A stretch of 64,000 nt of DNA from contig UCLR01000030.1 in NCBI GenBank assembly GCA_900473415.1, forward strand, positions 83,800 through 147,799, written 5' to 3'. The position numbers and the translations under genes are program-made. The stretch is from Hyphomicrobiales bacterium. Lineage in GTDB: Bacteria; Pseudomonadota; Alphaproteobacteria; Rhizobiales; Beijerinckiaceae. The notes under the pieces were generated by a model. That model saw only the letters and a program-made list of their open reading frames with translations, had not been told where the DNA came from and made no database searches. Below are positions 1-9,594 of the stretch, piece after piece (positions within the stretch are counted from its first letter, which is position 1; each line of letters begins with the position of its first letter).

Positions 1-2104
1 TGACGATGGCACTGTCGACGATGTCCGCCACGCCCTGCATCTTGAGCGGGGCGATAAAGTGCGGCCCGAATTCAGGATCCTCCATCAGAGCAATCCCCAC
101 CTTCTTGATCGCCTTGCGCGCCTGCTCGAGGTCCGCCGAATGGTCGAGGCGGACATTGAACTTCACCGTCGCCCAGTCGCGGCTAGCATTGGTCAGCGAC
201 TGCACCTGGCCGAAGGGCACGGTATGGATCTGGCCGCTTTGATGGCGCAACTGCATGGAGCGTAGCGAGATCTTCTCAACCGTGCCCTTGAGCCGGCCGG
301 TATCGACATATTCCCCGACGCGGAAGGCATCCTCGAGCATGAAGAACACGCCCGAGACGATGTCGCGCACGAGGGCCTGCGAGCCGAAGGACAAGGCAAG
401 CCCGAGGATGCCGAAGCCGGCGAGCAGCGGACCGATGTCGACTCCGAGACGCGACAGCACGATGAGGATCGTCAAGCCCAGCACGGCGCCGAGTACGACG
501 CCGCGCAGCACCGGCAGCACGGTCGCGAGCCGGCTCGGCACGCTTTCCTCGTTCACGACATCCTCATCAGCCGGACCGATCGCCCGTCGCCGCGGAGCAT
601 AGGCATCGAAAAAGGCGCGCAGGAAGACGAGCGCCACCCAGCCGGCGAAGGCGAAGACTGCCACGCCAGCGATCTGCCGCATCACGATACCGAATTGCGC
701 GGAGGTGACACCGAGCAGGAGCCCTGCCCACAGGCGCGCGAGCACGAAGAAGCCAGCAGCCCAGATCACGCCGACGGCTGCCGCCTGCGCGGCGGCACTG
801 CCTGCACGCAAGAGCGGCGTCGCGCCCTGCTCGGCCTCGCGACGGGCTGCGCGGCAATGCAGCAGGCTCGAGATCCCAACGACCAGGATCGGAATGATCA
901 CGATCGCGGTTTGCGTCAGCGCGGCGGCTTCCGTCCAGCGCCCGCCATTGGCCATCATGGAGGCGGAGCCGTTCACCACCCAGAGCGCGACGCTCGCCGC
1001 CATGTAGAACCAAGCCGCCCCGGCGGCGACCAGTCGCCGCAGCGGGCCGGGCGATGGCGAGCCAGACAGGACCAGGGCGGCGAGATCCCTGCGCATGTCA
1101 TGGAACCACCAGACCTTGAACAGCGTGATGACGCTTCCGGTCACCGCGATCAGCCCGGTCAGCGGCCGCGGGCCGGAGCCGGCGTGCTGGGCAAGCAGGA
1201 TGCCCGTCACGGTTACGGACGTCGCCAGAGCATAGCCGACCAGCAGGCTGAAATGCCGCTCGGCTCGCGGCAGCGGCATGATGCGCCGATCAGGCCTGCC
1301 GGGCTGGAGCAGGAAGCGCGCCACGGCGATATACAGCGCGCCGATCGCGGCGCCGTTGGCGCCCGTCGTCAAGGCGCTCATCGCCAGGTCGTTCTCGGGC
1401 AGCCAGGCGTTGCGGGCGAACCTTGCCACGGCAAGCGCCAGTACGATCGTCAGGAAATCCTGGAGCAGGCCCCAGGAGGCGGCAACGAGCCGTGGCGTGA
1501 ACTCTGGTCCGGCCGGCTCGCGTCTGCGCGCAAACCAGCGGGCGCTGGCTATCCGGAAGGCAAAGGCGACGGCAAGTCCGAGGCAGACGATCACGAAAAT
1601 CCGCCAGCCGGCCGTCAGACCGCTGCGGCCGTTCAGGTTGCGCTCCCAGCCGTGCTCCCAGTCCCCAGGCAGTTGTGTGACGCTGGGAACGGAGGCGCCG
1701 CTATACGTGACCCCTTCGACGAAGGTGTCGACCAGCGCATTCAACTGATCCTGCATTCCCTCTTCGTCTGCCATGGACCGTGGCGTCGGCGCTGCCGACT
1801 TTCCCTTGGCCGTGGGAGCGGTCGCGGGCGTTGCCGCGGGAGCCGGCGCCACGGCGGTTCCCCCGACCCGGATCTCGACCGGCCGGCCAGCCAGCGCGTC
1901 GACCATCTTGCGAATGGTCTCCGGGGTCTCGTCGCCGCGAAGATTCAGGACGACCGGGGCTTGATCCTGCGCAAGGCTGGGCGCGGCGCCTCCAAGGTTG
2001 GCCAAGAGAAAGGCACCGAGATGGAAGAGAAGAATGGCAACGAGCGCCAGAATCCCGGCCCTGCGCCGCTTCCGAAACACCCTACCGGCCACTAAAACGT
2101 CCAT
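1..2104 (-). CDS. MscS-family mechanosensitive channel, large YbiO-like type (partial, C-terminus outside window)
   Basis: The reading frame starts at ATG 2104 and is still open at base 1, giving 701 residues without a stop, so the C-terminus lies outside the window. The N-terminus has a basic run, a hydrophobic segment and an SLAQD cleavage-like site, which suggests export of the N-terminal domain. An Ala/Pro-rich linker and a periplasmic-type domain follow, then many hydrophobic segments. The last visible part reads like the MscS beta domain (KMQGVADIVDSAIV). MscS proteins are inner-membrane channels that open under membrane tension and release solutes during osmotic downshock. The size and exported N-terminal region fit the large YbiO-like class (about 740 residues) better than the small MscS class. 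It lies downstream of the aminotransferase on the same strand, 111 bp away. Confidence 0.82.
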   Translation of the reverse strand, partial: MDVLVAGRVFRKRRRAGILALVAILLFHLGAFLLANLGGAAPSLAQDQAPVVLNLRGDETPETIRKMVDALAGRPVEIRVGGTAVAPAPAATPATAPTAKGKSAAPTPRSMADEEGMQDQLNALVDTFVEGVTYSGASVPSVTQLPGDWEHGWERNLNGRSGLTAGWRIFVIVCLGLAVAFAFRIASARWFARRREPAGPEFTPRLVAASWGLLQDFLTIVLALAVARFARNAWLPENDLAMSALTTGANGAAIGALYIAVARFLLQPGRPDRRIMPLPRAERHFSLLVGYALATSVTVTGILLAQHAGSGPRPLTGLIAVTGSVITLFKVWWFHDMRRDLAALVLSGSPSPGPLRRLVAAGAAWFYMAASVALWVVNGSASMMANGGRWTEAAALTQTAIVIIPILVVGISSLLHCRAARREAEQGATPLLRAGSAAAQAAAVGVIWAAGFFVLARLWAGLLLGVTSAQFGIVMRQIAGVAVFAFAGWVALVFLRAFFDAYAPRRRAIGPADEDVVNEESVPSRLATVLPVLRGVVLGAVLGLTILIVLSRLGVDIGPLLAGFGILGLALSFGSQALVRDIVSGVFFMLEDAFRVGEYVDTGRLKGTVEKISLRSMQLRHQSGQIHTVPFGQVQSLTNASRDWATVKFNVRLDHSADLEQARKAIKKVGIALMEDPEFGPHFIAPLKMQGVADIVDSAIV

Positions 2105-2215
2105 GGCCCATCTCCGCTCGCCCCACCCGCGAGAGAATGCGGAACTTCGGTGTCTTCTAGCAAGGAAAATGCTACTTGGAACGTTGCGGCCGCGGCCAAA
2201 CCTTCCGTCGCCTCA

Positions 2216-3406
2216 TCAGCGCTTCTTTAGCCAGCCGCCGATACGCGAGACCGCCTCCTCGCATTCGGCCAGGGAGCCTGCGAAGGAGAGGCGCACGGTG
2301 CGCGCCCCGCGTCCCTCGTCGAAATCGAGGCCGGGCGTGATCGCGACCTGCGCCTCTTCGAGAACACTCCGGCAGAAAGCCATGGAATCGTTCGAATACC
2401 GGCCGATGTCGAGGTAGATGTAGAAGGCGCCGTCGACGGGCAGGAAATCGCCGAGCCCGATCTCCGGCAAAGCCTTGAGCAGAAAGGCCCGGTTCTCTGC
2501 GTAGCCGGCCTTGATCGCCTCGCATTCTTCAGTCGCGTCGAAGGCAGCCTCTCCCGCGACCTGGCTGAGATACGGCACCGAGATCGAGAAATTCTGCTGC
2601 AGCCGCTCGATCGTCCGCACCATCCGCTCCGGCACCACCAGCCAGCCGACGCGCCAGCCAGTCATACAGTAATATTTGGAGAAGGAGTTGACGATGATGG
2701 CGTCGGGATCGGCCGACAGCGCCGTCGTCGCCGGCGCCTCATAGGTCAGGCCGTGATAGATCTCGTCCGAGATGTACCAGAGCCCGAGCCGACGGCAGGC
2801 GCCCGCGACATCCGCGATCGCTTCCGGCGACATCACCACTCCCGTCGGATTGGCGGGGCTCATGGTCAGGACACCGGCGAGCGGCCTCTCGCGATGGGCC
2901 CGCTCGATCAGCTCGGGGGTGAGCGCGAATCGCGTCTCAGGCCCAACCTCGATCGCCACCGGCTCCAGGCCCAGCGCGATCAGGATGTTGCGATAGGCCG
3001 GATAGCCCGGTGCCGTGATCGCGACCCGCGCGCCCGGCTGGAAACACGCGAGAAAGGCGAGGATGAAGCCGCCCGAGGAGCCGGTCGTGACCACGACTCG
3101 CTCGGCCGCCACGTCGACGCCATAAGCCGCGCGATAATGGCGCGCGATGCGAGCCCTCAGCGAATCCGTCCCCAGCGCCTGCGTATATCCGATCCGCCCA
3201 TCCTCCAGCGCCCGCGCCGCGGCGGCGCGGATGGAGGCCGGCGTCGGCGCCGAAGGCTGTCCGACCTCCATATGCACCACATTGCCGCCGCGCCGCTCGA
3301 TGGCCGCCGCCTGGTTCATCACGTCCATGACGATGAACGGCGCGACGCGTTCGGCGCGCTCCGCTAGGGCGGGAGGAGCGGCAGGCGGCATCAGGGGCTT
3401 CTGCAT
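2216..3406 (-). CDS. Pyridoxal-phosphate-dependent aminotransferase, class I/II
   Basis: This 396-residue protein has the fold-type I aminotransferase pattern. An N-terminal substrate loop precedes VVHMEVGQPS, then come a VTTGSSGG phosphate-binding stretch, SPANPTG with the Asn that contacts PLP, YISDEIYHGL with the Asp that pairs with the pyridine nitrogen, and SFSKYYCMTGWRVGW with the Schiff-base Lys. The length matches the family (about 390). The frame is open 20 residues further upstream, to 3466. The ATG at 3406 was chosen because homology-like sequence begins soon after it and the extension is Arg/Ala-rich and featureless. The amino-acid substrate cannot be read from the sequence. It probably acts in the cytosol in amino-acid metabolism. 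Confidence 0.85.
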   Translation of the reverse strand: MQKPLMPPAAPPALAERAERVAPFIVMDVMNQAAAIERRGGNVVHMEVGQPSAPTPASIRAAAARALEDGRIGYTQALGTDSLRARIARHYRAAYGVDVAAERVVVTTGSSGGFILAFLACFQPGARVAITAPGYPAYRNILIALGLEPVAIEVGPETRFALTPELIERAHRERPLAGVLTMSPANPTGVVMSPEAIADVAGACRRLGLWYISDEIYHGLTYEAPATTALSADPDAIIVNSFSKYYCMTGWRVGWLVVPERMVRTIERLQQNFSISVPYLSQVAGEAAFDATEECEAIKAGYAENRAFLLKALPEIGLGDFLPVDGAFYIYLDIGRYSNDSMAFCRSVLEEAQVAITPGLDFDEGRGARTVRLSFAGSLAECEEAVSRIGGWLKKR

Positions 3407-3594
3407 CGGCTTGTCCGGTTCGCGAAGGAGCGCAGCCCGCGTAGCGGAGCCGGGCGCTGCCTGCAACCGCGACGGGGCGTCACTGCCGGAGCCGTGATTT
3501 GACGTTCATGCGGCGAGGACACACAAGCTGGCCTCAAGAGGCAGTGATTTCCGCCGGCCTGTTCAGCACCCGGCGAGTTTGAAAGGACGACGAG

Positions 3595-4404
3595 ATGGCT
3601 TTCCGGACCCTCATCGGCATGGCGCAAGCCTGGCTGCGGCCCGCCGGCCTCGTGCTCGCGCTAGGGCTAGCGACCTCTGCCGCTCCTGCCCTAGCCCAGC
3701 CAGCTCAGCCGCTCTCGCCCGAGCAGCGCAAGGCCGTCACCGATCTCATCCGCGAGACCATCTTGCAGCACCCTGAGATCATCCAGGATGCGCTGATCGA
3801 GCTCGAGCGGCGCAACACCGTCGCCCAGGCGGAAGCGCAACGCGGCGCGGTTGCGGCCGAGAAGGCGCGCCTCACCGATCCGGCGACCTCGGTCGTCATC
3901 GGCAATCCGGAGGGTGACATCACCCTCGTCGAGTTCATGGATTACAACTGCGGCTTCTGCAAAAGGGCGATGGAAGACGTCGTCGCCCTGTCCAAGGCCG
4001 ACCCGAAGCTGCGCGTCGTGCTGAAGGACTTCCCGATCCTCGGCCCCGACTCGGTTGAGGCGAGCCGCGTCGCCGTCGCCGCCAAGGCCCAGCTCCAGGG
4101 CCAGAAGTATTTCGATTTCCACAACAAGCTGATGGCCGTGAAGGGCCGGGTCAACGGCGCCAAGGCGCTCGAGATCGCGAAGGAAGCCGGCGCTGATATC
4201 GAGAAGCTGAAGAAGGAGATGGAGGCACCCGCGACCAAGGCCGCGATCGAGGATACGGTCGCTTTGGGCGATCGGCTGGGCCTTACCGGCACGCCCGCCT
4301 TCATTATCGGCGAGGAAATCGTCTTCGGCGCTGTCGGTCAGGCGGCCCTCAAGCAGAAGCTCGACTCGGTGCGCCGCTGCGGCAAGACCGAGTGCGCCGG
4401 CTGA
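3595..4404 (+). CDS. DsbA-family periplasmic thiol-disulfide oxidoreductase
   Basis: This 269-residue exported protein has a signal peptide of about 33 residues (hydrophobic core ending in APALA), an alpha-helical N-terminal extension (residues 40-95), and then a thioredoxin-fold DsbA domain. The redox motif is Cys119-Gly-Phe-Cys122 inside DYNCGFCKRAM, and the cis-proline region is LTGTPAF. The helical extension resembles that of ScsC/BdbD-like oxidoreductases, in which it mediates oligomerisation; that role is inferred here. A second Cys pair (RRCGKTEC) sits at the C-terminus. AAAGGACGACGAG precedes the ATG as a ribosome site. The protein would form or isomerise disulfides in the periplasm. 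It sits directly upstream of aroQ-accBC. Confidence 0.88.
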   Translation: MAFRTLIGMAQAWLRPAGLVLALGLATSAAPALAQPAQPLSPEQRKAVTDLIRETILQHPEIIQDALIELERRNTVAQAEAQRGAVAAEKARLTDPATSVVIGNPEGDITLVEFMDYNCGFCKRAMEDVVALSKADPKLRVVLKDFPILGPDSVEASRVAVAAKAQLQGQKYFDFHNKLMAVKGRVNGAKALEIAKEAGADIEKLKKEMEAPATKAAIEDTVALGDRLGLTGTPAFIIGEEIVFGAVGQAALKQKLDSVRRCGKTECAG

Positions 4405-4436
4405 TCGCCCGCAGCCGCTCGCTCCCGCTACGCACA

Positions 4437-4469
4437 GCCGGCAGGGCCGTTCAGGCTTCCCCTGCCGGC
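4437..4469 (+). terminator. Hairpin after the DsbA-like gene
   Basis: A perfect 10-bp stem, GCCGGCAGGG paired with CCCTGCCGGC, surrounds a 13-nt loop 33 bp after the DsbA-like stop. No T-run follows, so it may be an attenuating or RNA-stabilising hairpin rather than a true intrinsic terminator. It separates the DsbA-like gene from aroQ. Confidence 0.45.
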
Positions 4470-4529
4470 TCGCAACGTTTATGAGGGCGGCTTCTGCCGC
4501 CCGCGTGCGGCGCCGGAATCAAGCCCTCC

Positions 4530-4985
4530 ATGGTCGCCGTCCACGTCCTGAACGGACCCAACCTGAACCTGCTCGGAACCCGCGAACCCGCGACCTATGG
4601 GGCGGTGACGCTCGCCGGCGTCGAGGAACGGCTGCGGGCTAAGGCCGAAGCCGCCGGCGTCGAGCTGACCTTCCGTCAGACCAATTATGAAGGCGAGCTC
4701 GTCACTTTCATCCAGCAGGCCGGGATTGCCGGCGCCGGTATCGTCATCAATGCCGGTGCCTATACCCACACCTCGGTAGCGCTGCGTGACGCGATCAAGG
4801 GCGTCGATGCGTTGGCGATCGAAGTGCACGTCTCGAACGTCCATGCCCGTGAGGAATTCCGGCACCACTCCTATATGGCGCCGGTCTGCGTTGGCGTGAT
4901 TTGCGGCTTCGGCGTCGCCAGCTACGATTTGGCCTTCGACGCCATCGTGCCGCTGCTTGAGAAGCGGGCGGCGAAGGCCGCCTGA
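4530..4985 (+). CDS. aroQ: 3-dehydroquinate dehydratase, type II
   Basis: This enzyme converts 3-dehydroquinate to 3-dehydroshikimate, the third step of the shikimate pathway, in the cytosol as a dodecamer. At 151 residues it has the usual type II size. The signature HVLNGPNLNLLGTREP is at residues 5-20, the catalytic Tyr23 lies in the flexible loop, NAGAYTHTS carries the substrate-binding Asn, and EVHVSNVHAREEFRHHS carries the catalytic His and the active-site lid. It is followed by accB 76 bp downstream, and aroQ-accB-accC is a recurrent gene order in Alphaproteobacteria, so co-expression is likely. Confidence 0.96.
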   Translation: MVAVHVLNGPNLNLLGTREPATYGAVTLAGVEERLRAKAEAAGVELTFRQTNYEGELVTFIQQAGIAGAGIVINAGAYTHTSVALRDAIKGVDALAIEVHVSNVHAREEFRHHSYMAPVCVGVICGFGVASYDLAFDAIVPLLEKRAAKAA

Positions 4986-5061
4986 ACCTGTTGAATGACG
5001 GGACGCCGGCCGATGCCGCGATCCCACCCCTGATAATCCGAAGAAGACGGTGATATCCGCC

Positions 5062-5523
5062 ATGGCGACCAAGAGCCCGATCGATCCCGAACTTGTCCGC
5101 GAGCTCGCCGAGCTTCTGAACCAGACCGACCTCACGGAGATCGAGGTCGAGAAGGGCGATCTGCGCGTTCGCGTCGCGCGTAGCATCACCGCGAACTTCC
5201 AGGTTCCGACTGCAGCGCCCATGGCCGTCGCCGCGCCCGCCCCGGTCGCCGCCGCCCCGGCGGCGGACGCCAAGCCGACTGCCGCCCATCCCGGCGCGGT
5301 CACCTCGCCGATGGTCGGCACCGCCTATCGCCGCCCCTCGCCCGAAGCCAAGCCATTCGTCGAGATCGGTTCCGTGGTGAAGCAGGGTGAGCGCATCCTG
5401 CTCGTCGAGGCGATGAAGACGTTCAACGATATCGTCGCCCCGCGCGCCGGCAAGGTCACCGCCATCCTCGTCGAGGATGGGCAGCCGGTTGAATATGGCG
5501 AGCCGCTGCTGGTGATCGAGTGA
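5062..5523 (+). CDS. accB: Biotin carboxyl carrier protein of acetyl-CoA carboxylase
   Basis: AccB carries the biotin that AccC carboxylates before transfer of CO2 to acetyl-CoA, the first committed step of fatty acid synthesis. The 153-residue protein has an N-terminal helical domain, an Ala/Pro-rich mobile linker (about residues 48-78) and a C-terminal biotinyl domain with EAMKTFND, where Lys119 is the biotinylation site. An in-frame GTG at 5050 is possible, but the ATG at 5062 gives the usual MATK-like start, with GAAGAAGACGG upstream. The gene ends 29 bp before the chosen accC start. Confidence 0.95.
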   Translation: MATKSPIDPELVRELAELLNQTDLTEIEVEKGDLRVRVARSITANFQVPTAAPMAVAAPAPVAAAPAADAKPTAAHPGAVTSPMVGTAYRRPSPEAKPFVEIGSVVKQGERILLVEAMKTFNDIVAPRAGKVTAILVEDGQPVEYGEPLLVIE

Positions 5524-5552
5524 GCGGCGCCAGCGAGACCGGCGAGATCAAG

Positions 5553-6914
5553 ATGTTCGACAAGATCCTGATCGCCAACCGTGGAGAGATCGCGCTGCGC
5601 GTTCTGCGCGCCGCCAAGGAGCTCGGCATCGCTACGGTCGCTGTCCATTCGACGGCCGACGCCAACGCCATGCATGTGCGCCTCGCCGATGAGAGCGTCT
5701 GCATCGGCCCGCCGCCGGCGCGCGACAGCTATCTCAACATCCCGGCCCTGATCGCCGCCTGCGAAATCACCGGCGCGGACGCGGTCCACCCCGGCTACGG
5801 CTTCCTCTCCGAGAACGCGCGCTTCGCCGAGATCCTCGAGCGGCACAACATCACCTTCATCGGCCCCAAGGCCGAGCATATCCGCAGCATGGGCGACAAG
5901 ATCGAGGCCAAGCGCACCGCCAAGGCGCTGGGCATCCCCTGTGTCCCCGGCTCCGAGGGCGGCGTCAGCGACGAGGCCGAGGCGCTGCGCATCATCCGCG
6001 AGATCGGCCTGCCGGTCATCATCAAGGCCGCTTCCGGCGGCGGCGGCAAGGGCATGAAGGTGGTCCGCACCGAGGAGGAAGTCCCCGTCCTGCTCGCCAC
6101 CGCCCGCAGCGAGGCCAAGGCCAATTTCGGCGACGACGCGGTCTATATCGAGAAGTACCTCGAGAGGCCTCGCCATATCGAGATTCAGGTCCTCGGAGAC
6201 GGCCGCGGCCACGCCATCCATCTCGGCGAGCGCGACTGCTCCCTGCAACGTCGCCACCAGAAGGTCTGGGAGGAAGGCCCCTCGCCCGCGCTGAACGCCG
6301 GCGAACGCGACCGGATCGGCGAGATCTGCGCCAACGCCATGGCCAAGCTCGGCTATCTCGGCGCCGGTACGATCGAGTTCCTCTACGAGGACGGCGAATT
6401 CTACTTCATCGAGATGAACACGCGCATCCAGGTCGAGCACCCGGTCACCGAGATGATCACCGGCATCGACCTCGTCAACGAGCAGATCCGGATTGCTGCC
6501 GGCGCGCCGCTCTCGATCACACAGAAGGACGTCGTCATCGAGGGCCACGCCATCGAATGCCGCGTCAATGCCGAGCATCCGGCGACCTTCCGCCCCTCGC
6601 CGGGCAAGATCGCCTCCTTCCATACGCCGGGCGGCCTCGGCGTGCGCGTCGATTCCGCCGCCTATCAGGGCTACGCGATCCCGCCGCATTACGACTCGCT
6701 CGTCGGCAAGCTGATCGTCCATGGCCGCAACCGGGCAGAATGTCTGATGCGCCTGCGCCGCTCGCTCGACGAGTTCGTCGTCGATGGCGTCGACACCACG
6801 CTGCCGCTGTTCCGGACCCTGGTCCGCAACCAGGACATCCTGAACGGCGACTACAACATCCACTGGCTGGAGAAATTCCTCGCGGCCGGCGGCATGGGCG
6901 AAGCCGAAGGCTGA
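5553..6914 (+). CDS. accC: Biotin carboxylase subunit of acetyl-CoA carboxylase
   Basis: AccC uses ATP and bicarbonate to carboxylate the biotin on AccB. The 453-residue protein begins with the canonical [16 protein letters not shown]. Next come the pre-ATP-grasp domain ([11 protein letters not shown]), the glycine-rich ATP loop [12 protein letters not shown], and the catalytic stretch with [16 protein letters not shown], including the Glu and Asn metal ligands and the active-site Arg. A GTG 33 bp upstream overlaps the accB stop, but its extension lacks the family N-terminus, so ATG 5553 was chosen. An intrinsic terminator follows 24 bp after the stop and ends the aroQ-accB-accC unit. Confidence 0.96.
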   Translation: MFDKILIANRGEIALRVLRAAKELGIATVAVHSTADANAMHVRLADESVCIGPPPARDSYLNIPALIAACEITGADAVHPGYGFLSENARFAEILERHNITFIGPKAEHIRSMGDKIEAKRTAKALGIPCVPGSEGGVSDEAEALRIIREIGLPVIIKAASGGGGKGMKVVRTEEEVPVLLATARSEAKANFGDDAVYIEKYLERPRHIEIQVLGDGRGHAIHLGERDCSLQRRHQKVWEEGPSPALNAGERDRIGEICANAMAKLGYLGAGTIEFLYEDGEFYFIEMNTRIQVEHPVTEMITGIDLVNEQIRIAAGAPLSITQKDVVIEGHAIECRVNAEHPATFRPSPGKIASFHTPGGLGVRVDSAAYQGYAIPPHYDSLVGKLIVHGRNRAECLMRLRRSLDEFVVDGVDTTLPLFRTLVRNQDILNGDYNIHWLEKFLAAGGMGEAEG

Positions 6915-6937
6915 GAGCCCCTGGTCGCGCAGCGAAT

Positions 6938-6971
6938 GAAAAAGCCCCCGCAATGCGTGGGGCTTTTCTTG
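6938..6971 (+). terminator. Intrinsic terminator after accC
   Basis: AAAAAGCCCC and GGGGCTTTT pair around a short CGCAATGCGT loop region and run into a T-rich tail (TTTTCTTGTTT). The A-run on the left arm makes it usable from either side. It ends the accBC transcript. Confidence 0.85.
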
Positions 6972-6976
6972 TTTGC

Positions 6977-7080
6977 GTCATTCCGGACAAGCGGCGAAGC
7001 CGCGCCGATCCGGAACCCATCGACGAGCGCTGCACTCTAAGGCGGGCTCCGGGTCTCCGCTTCGCTCCGGCCGGAATGAC
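6977..7080. repeat. Palindromic intergenic repeat with GTCATTCCGG ends
   Basis: The element starts with GTCATTCCGG and ends with its exact complement CCGGAATGAC. The inner arms (ACAAGCGGCGAAGC against CGGAGCGAAGCGG) pair imperfectly, so about 100 nt could fold into one long hairpin. Elements with these ends and a GAAGC core are dispersed in intergenic DNA of many Hyphomicrobiales. I found no second copy in this window. It sits between accC and the convergent M20 peptidase gene. Confidence 0.7.
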
Positions 7081-7104
7081 GCGGCAATGGCCTGGGCACC
7101 CCTG

Positions 7105-8217
7105 TCAAATCGTCTCGAGCAGTCCCTTGATCAGCGCCTGCCGCGGCGCGATCGAAGAGATCAGCGCATATTCCTGGAGCGTGTGCGCGCCGTCGCCGTC
7201 GATGCCGAGCCCGTCCAGCGTCGGTACGCCGAGCGCCGCGGTGAAGTTGCCGTCCGAGCCGCCGCCCGTCATCGGGCAGTCCTGCAGGTCGAAACCGACG
7301 CCGGCAGCGACCTTGCGCGCCATCTCGAACAATTCCGCCACCATCGGCGACTTCTCATAGGGCGGGCGATTCATGCCGCCGGTGATGCGGACGGCGACAT
7401 CCGGGTCATGCGCCTTCAGGGCGAGAATGCGCTTTTCCATCGCCTCGCCATCGGCCAGCGTGGTCACGCGGCAATCGACGCTGAACCACGCATGCTGCGG
7501 GATGACGTTCGCCGCCGTGCCGCCGCCCATCGGCGCGACGCTCGTGGTGATGCCGCGCGCATAATCGGTCATGCCCTCGATGGCGAGAATCTGGTGCGCA
7601 GCCTCGCGGATCGCGCTACGTCCATCCGCATGGCGTGAGCCAGCATGGGCCGGACGACCCTCCAGCTTGACCTCGAACCGGCCGACACCCTTGCGCGCGG
7701 TCACGATCTTGCCGCCCTCGCGCGCTGGCTCGGTGACCAGCACCGCGGCCGAGCCCTTACCGATCTCCTCGATGATGGCACGGCTGGTCGGCGAGCCGAT
7801 CTCCTCGTCCGGCGTGAACAGGAAGACCGTCGGCCGCTTGGCGGCGCCGGCAACCGCGACCTGCTTGAAGGCCTGCAGCGCCAGCCACGCCCCACCCTTC
7901 ATGTCGTAGACGCCGGGGCCATAGAGCCGGTCGCCCTCGATCCTGACGGGCAACTCCTTGGCGCTCGTGCCGACCGGATGCACCGTGTCGAGATGCGACA
8001 TCACCGCGACGGCCGGCTGGCCATTGTCGAGCCCGGCGCGCAGCAAGACCATGTCGCCGAGCCCATCGCGGCCCGGAATGCGCTCGACCGCGATCGGCAG
8101 CCCCTCGACGTCCTTCTGCACCAGGTCCATCATACCGTTCAGCCCGGCTGCATGGCTCGTAGGGCTTTCGAGCGCGACCCAGACGGAAAGCGCGGCGGCG
8201 GCTTCATTCTGCTTCAT
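7105..8217 (-). CDS. M20-family metallopeptidase, glutamate carboxypeptidase (CPG2)-like
   Basis: This 370-residue protein is a zinc exopeptidase of the M20 family. Visible sites are SHLDTVHP (first metal His and Asp), GPGVYDMKGG (bridging Asp), TPDEEIGS (catalytic Glu and metal Glu), TEPAREGG (metal ligand) and TGGGSDGNF near the C-terminus, with the last metal His in GDGAHTLQEY. A dimerisation domain lies between about residues 175 and 290. There is no signal peptide, so it is probably cytosolic. It lies 24 bp downstream of the amidase on the same strand. The pair probably hydrolyses an amide- or peptide-linked amino acid, substrate unknown. Confidence 0.88.
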   Translation of the reverse strand: MKQNEAAAALSVWVALESPTSHAAGLNGMMDLVQKDVEGLPIAVERIPGRDGLGDMVLLRAGLDNGQPAVAVMSHLDTVHPVGTSAKELPVRIEGDRLYGPGVYDMKGGAWLALQAFKQVAVAGAAKRPTVFLFTPDEEIGSPTSRAIIEEIGKGSAAVLVTEPAREGGKIVTARKGVGRFEVKLEGRPAHAGSRHADGRSAIREAAHQILAIEGMTDYARGITTSVAPMGGGTAANVIPQHAWFSVDCRVTTLADGEAMEKRILALKAHDPDVAVRITGGMNRPPYEKSPMVAELFEMARKVAAGVGFDLQDCPMTGGGSDGNFTAALGVPTLDGLGIDGDGAHTLQEYALISSIAPRQALIKGLLETI

Positions 8218-8241
8218 AGGCGTAATGGTCTCCGAACGAAC

Positions 8242-9594
8242 TCAACGGGCTTTCGACAGCGCCACTTCGGCTGCGGCCGCAATCGCGAACAGAGCGGCAT
8301 CCTCGCCACCGGCGCGGGCCAGCATCAGACCGGCCGGTGCCTCGCCGGCGCGATGCATCGGCAGCGAGATGGCGCAGCCATCCATCATGTTGATCAAGGT
8401 CGAGTTCCGCAGCATCGCGAGGTTGACGCGGGTGTAGGCCTCGTCATCCTCTGTGAGTTCCGCGATCGTCGGCGCGATCGTCGGGACCGTCGGCATCGCC
8501 AGCGCGTCGAAGGCGGACACCTCGGTGCGCATTGCCGCGACAAAGGCGGCGCGAGCCTGCACCAACTCGACATAATCCGCAGCGTCCTGGTTGCTACCAC
8601 GTAGCACCCGCACCCGCACGCGCGGATCGTAGCCTTCTCCCTTCGCCGCGATCAGCGCGCGGTGATGGGCATAGGCCTCGGCTGCGGCGAAACCGCCCTT
8701 CGCATTGATGCGGGCGACCTCCGTGAAACCGGCGAAAGGCTGCTCGCTGACGATTGCGCCGGCCTTCGACAGCGTCTCCAGGGCCCGCGCGAAGCTCGCC
8801 GCGACATGGTCGTCGAGCCCGTCGAGTGCGATCGTGTGCGGCACTGCGATTCGCAGGCCCTGCAGGCTTCCCGGAACCTCCCTGGAGAGTTCCGTCCCGC
8901 TCATGATTTCGTGCAGGATCCGGCAGCAATCGACGCTGTTGGCGAGCGGCCCTATCGAATCGAGCGTCTGCGACAACGGGAAGACGCCCTCGCGCGGCAC
9001 ACTCGCAGCCGTCGGCTTATAGCCGACGATCCCGCAGAGCGCCGCCGGAATGCGGCAGGAGCCGCCGGTATCCGAGCCTATCCCCGCAAAGGCCATACCG
9101 TCCGCAACCGAGACGGCCGCCCCCGACGAGGAGCCGCCCGGAATGCGTCGCGCGGCCCGATCATAAGGCGAGGCCGGCGTGCCGTGATGCGGATTGAGAC
9201 CGAGCCCGGAAAAGGCGAACTCGGTCATGTTCGTACGGCCGACGACGACGAATCCCCCGCGCCGCAGCCGCGCGATCGCCGGAGCGTCGCGTTCGGCAGG
9301 TGCGGCATCGGCGAGCACGACCGAACCGGCCGGCGTCGGTTGCCCCGCCAGATCGAACAGATCCTTCGCGGAAATCGGAATGCCGGCATAAGGAGAAGGC
9401 GCCAGCCCGGCGCCGCGGAGCTTGTCCATCGCCTCGGCCGCAGCGAGGGCGGCGTCGCGCTGCACCTTGACGAAGGTGAGCTTCCCCTCCCCGTCCGGCG
9501 CGTCGATCCGGGCCAGCGCCTCCTGCACGAGCGTGGCCGAAGTTGTCCGGCCGGCGGCGAGATCGGCGGCGAGGGTGGAAAGCGTGCGAGCCAT
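8242..9594 (-). CDS. Amidase-signature family amidohydrolase
   Basis: This 450-residue protein has the amidase-signature Ser-cisSer-Lys triad: Lys in GIPISAKDLFD, the cis-Ser in GGSSSGAAVSVADG, and the nucleophile Ser in GSDTGGSCRIPAALCG. The family cleaves amides such as glutamine (GatA), indoleacetamide or allophanate. There are no gatB or gatC neighbours, and the length is short for GatA, so a stand-alone amidase is more likely. It is the first gene of a two-gene unit with the M20 peptidase downstream. The start ATG at 9594 gives the usual N-terminal helix beginning TLSTLAADLAAG. Confidence 0.88.
   Translation of the reverse strand: MARTLSTLAADLAAGRTTSATLVQEALARIDAPDGEGKLTFVKVQRDAALAAAEAMDKLRGAGLAPSPYAGIPISAKDLFDLAGQPTPAGSVVLADAAPAERDAPAIARLRRGGFVVVGRTNMTEFAFSGLGLNPHHGTPASPYDRAARRIPGGSSSGAAVSVADGMAFAGIGSDTGGSCRIPAALCGIVGYKPTAASVPREGVFPLSQTLDSIGPLANSVDCCRILHEIMSGTELSREVPGSLQGLRIAVPHTIALDGLDDHVAASFARALETLSKAGAIVSEQPFAGFTEVARINAKGGFAAAEAYAHHRALIAAKGEGYDPRVRVRVLRGSNQDAADYVELVQARAAFVAAMRTEVSAFDALAMPTVPTIAPTIAELTEDDEAYTRVNLAMLRNSTLINMMDGCAISLPMHRAGEAPAGLMLARAGGEDAALFAIAAAAEVALSKAR

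Noticed and set aside
695..2095. A 466-codon frame on the + strand opposite the MscS-like gene
   Set aside because: It is Arg/Gln/Gly-rich with no motif and lies antisense to a gene with a signal peptide and MscS sequence; long antisense frames are expected at this GC content.
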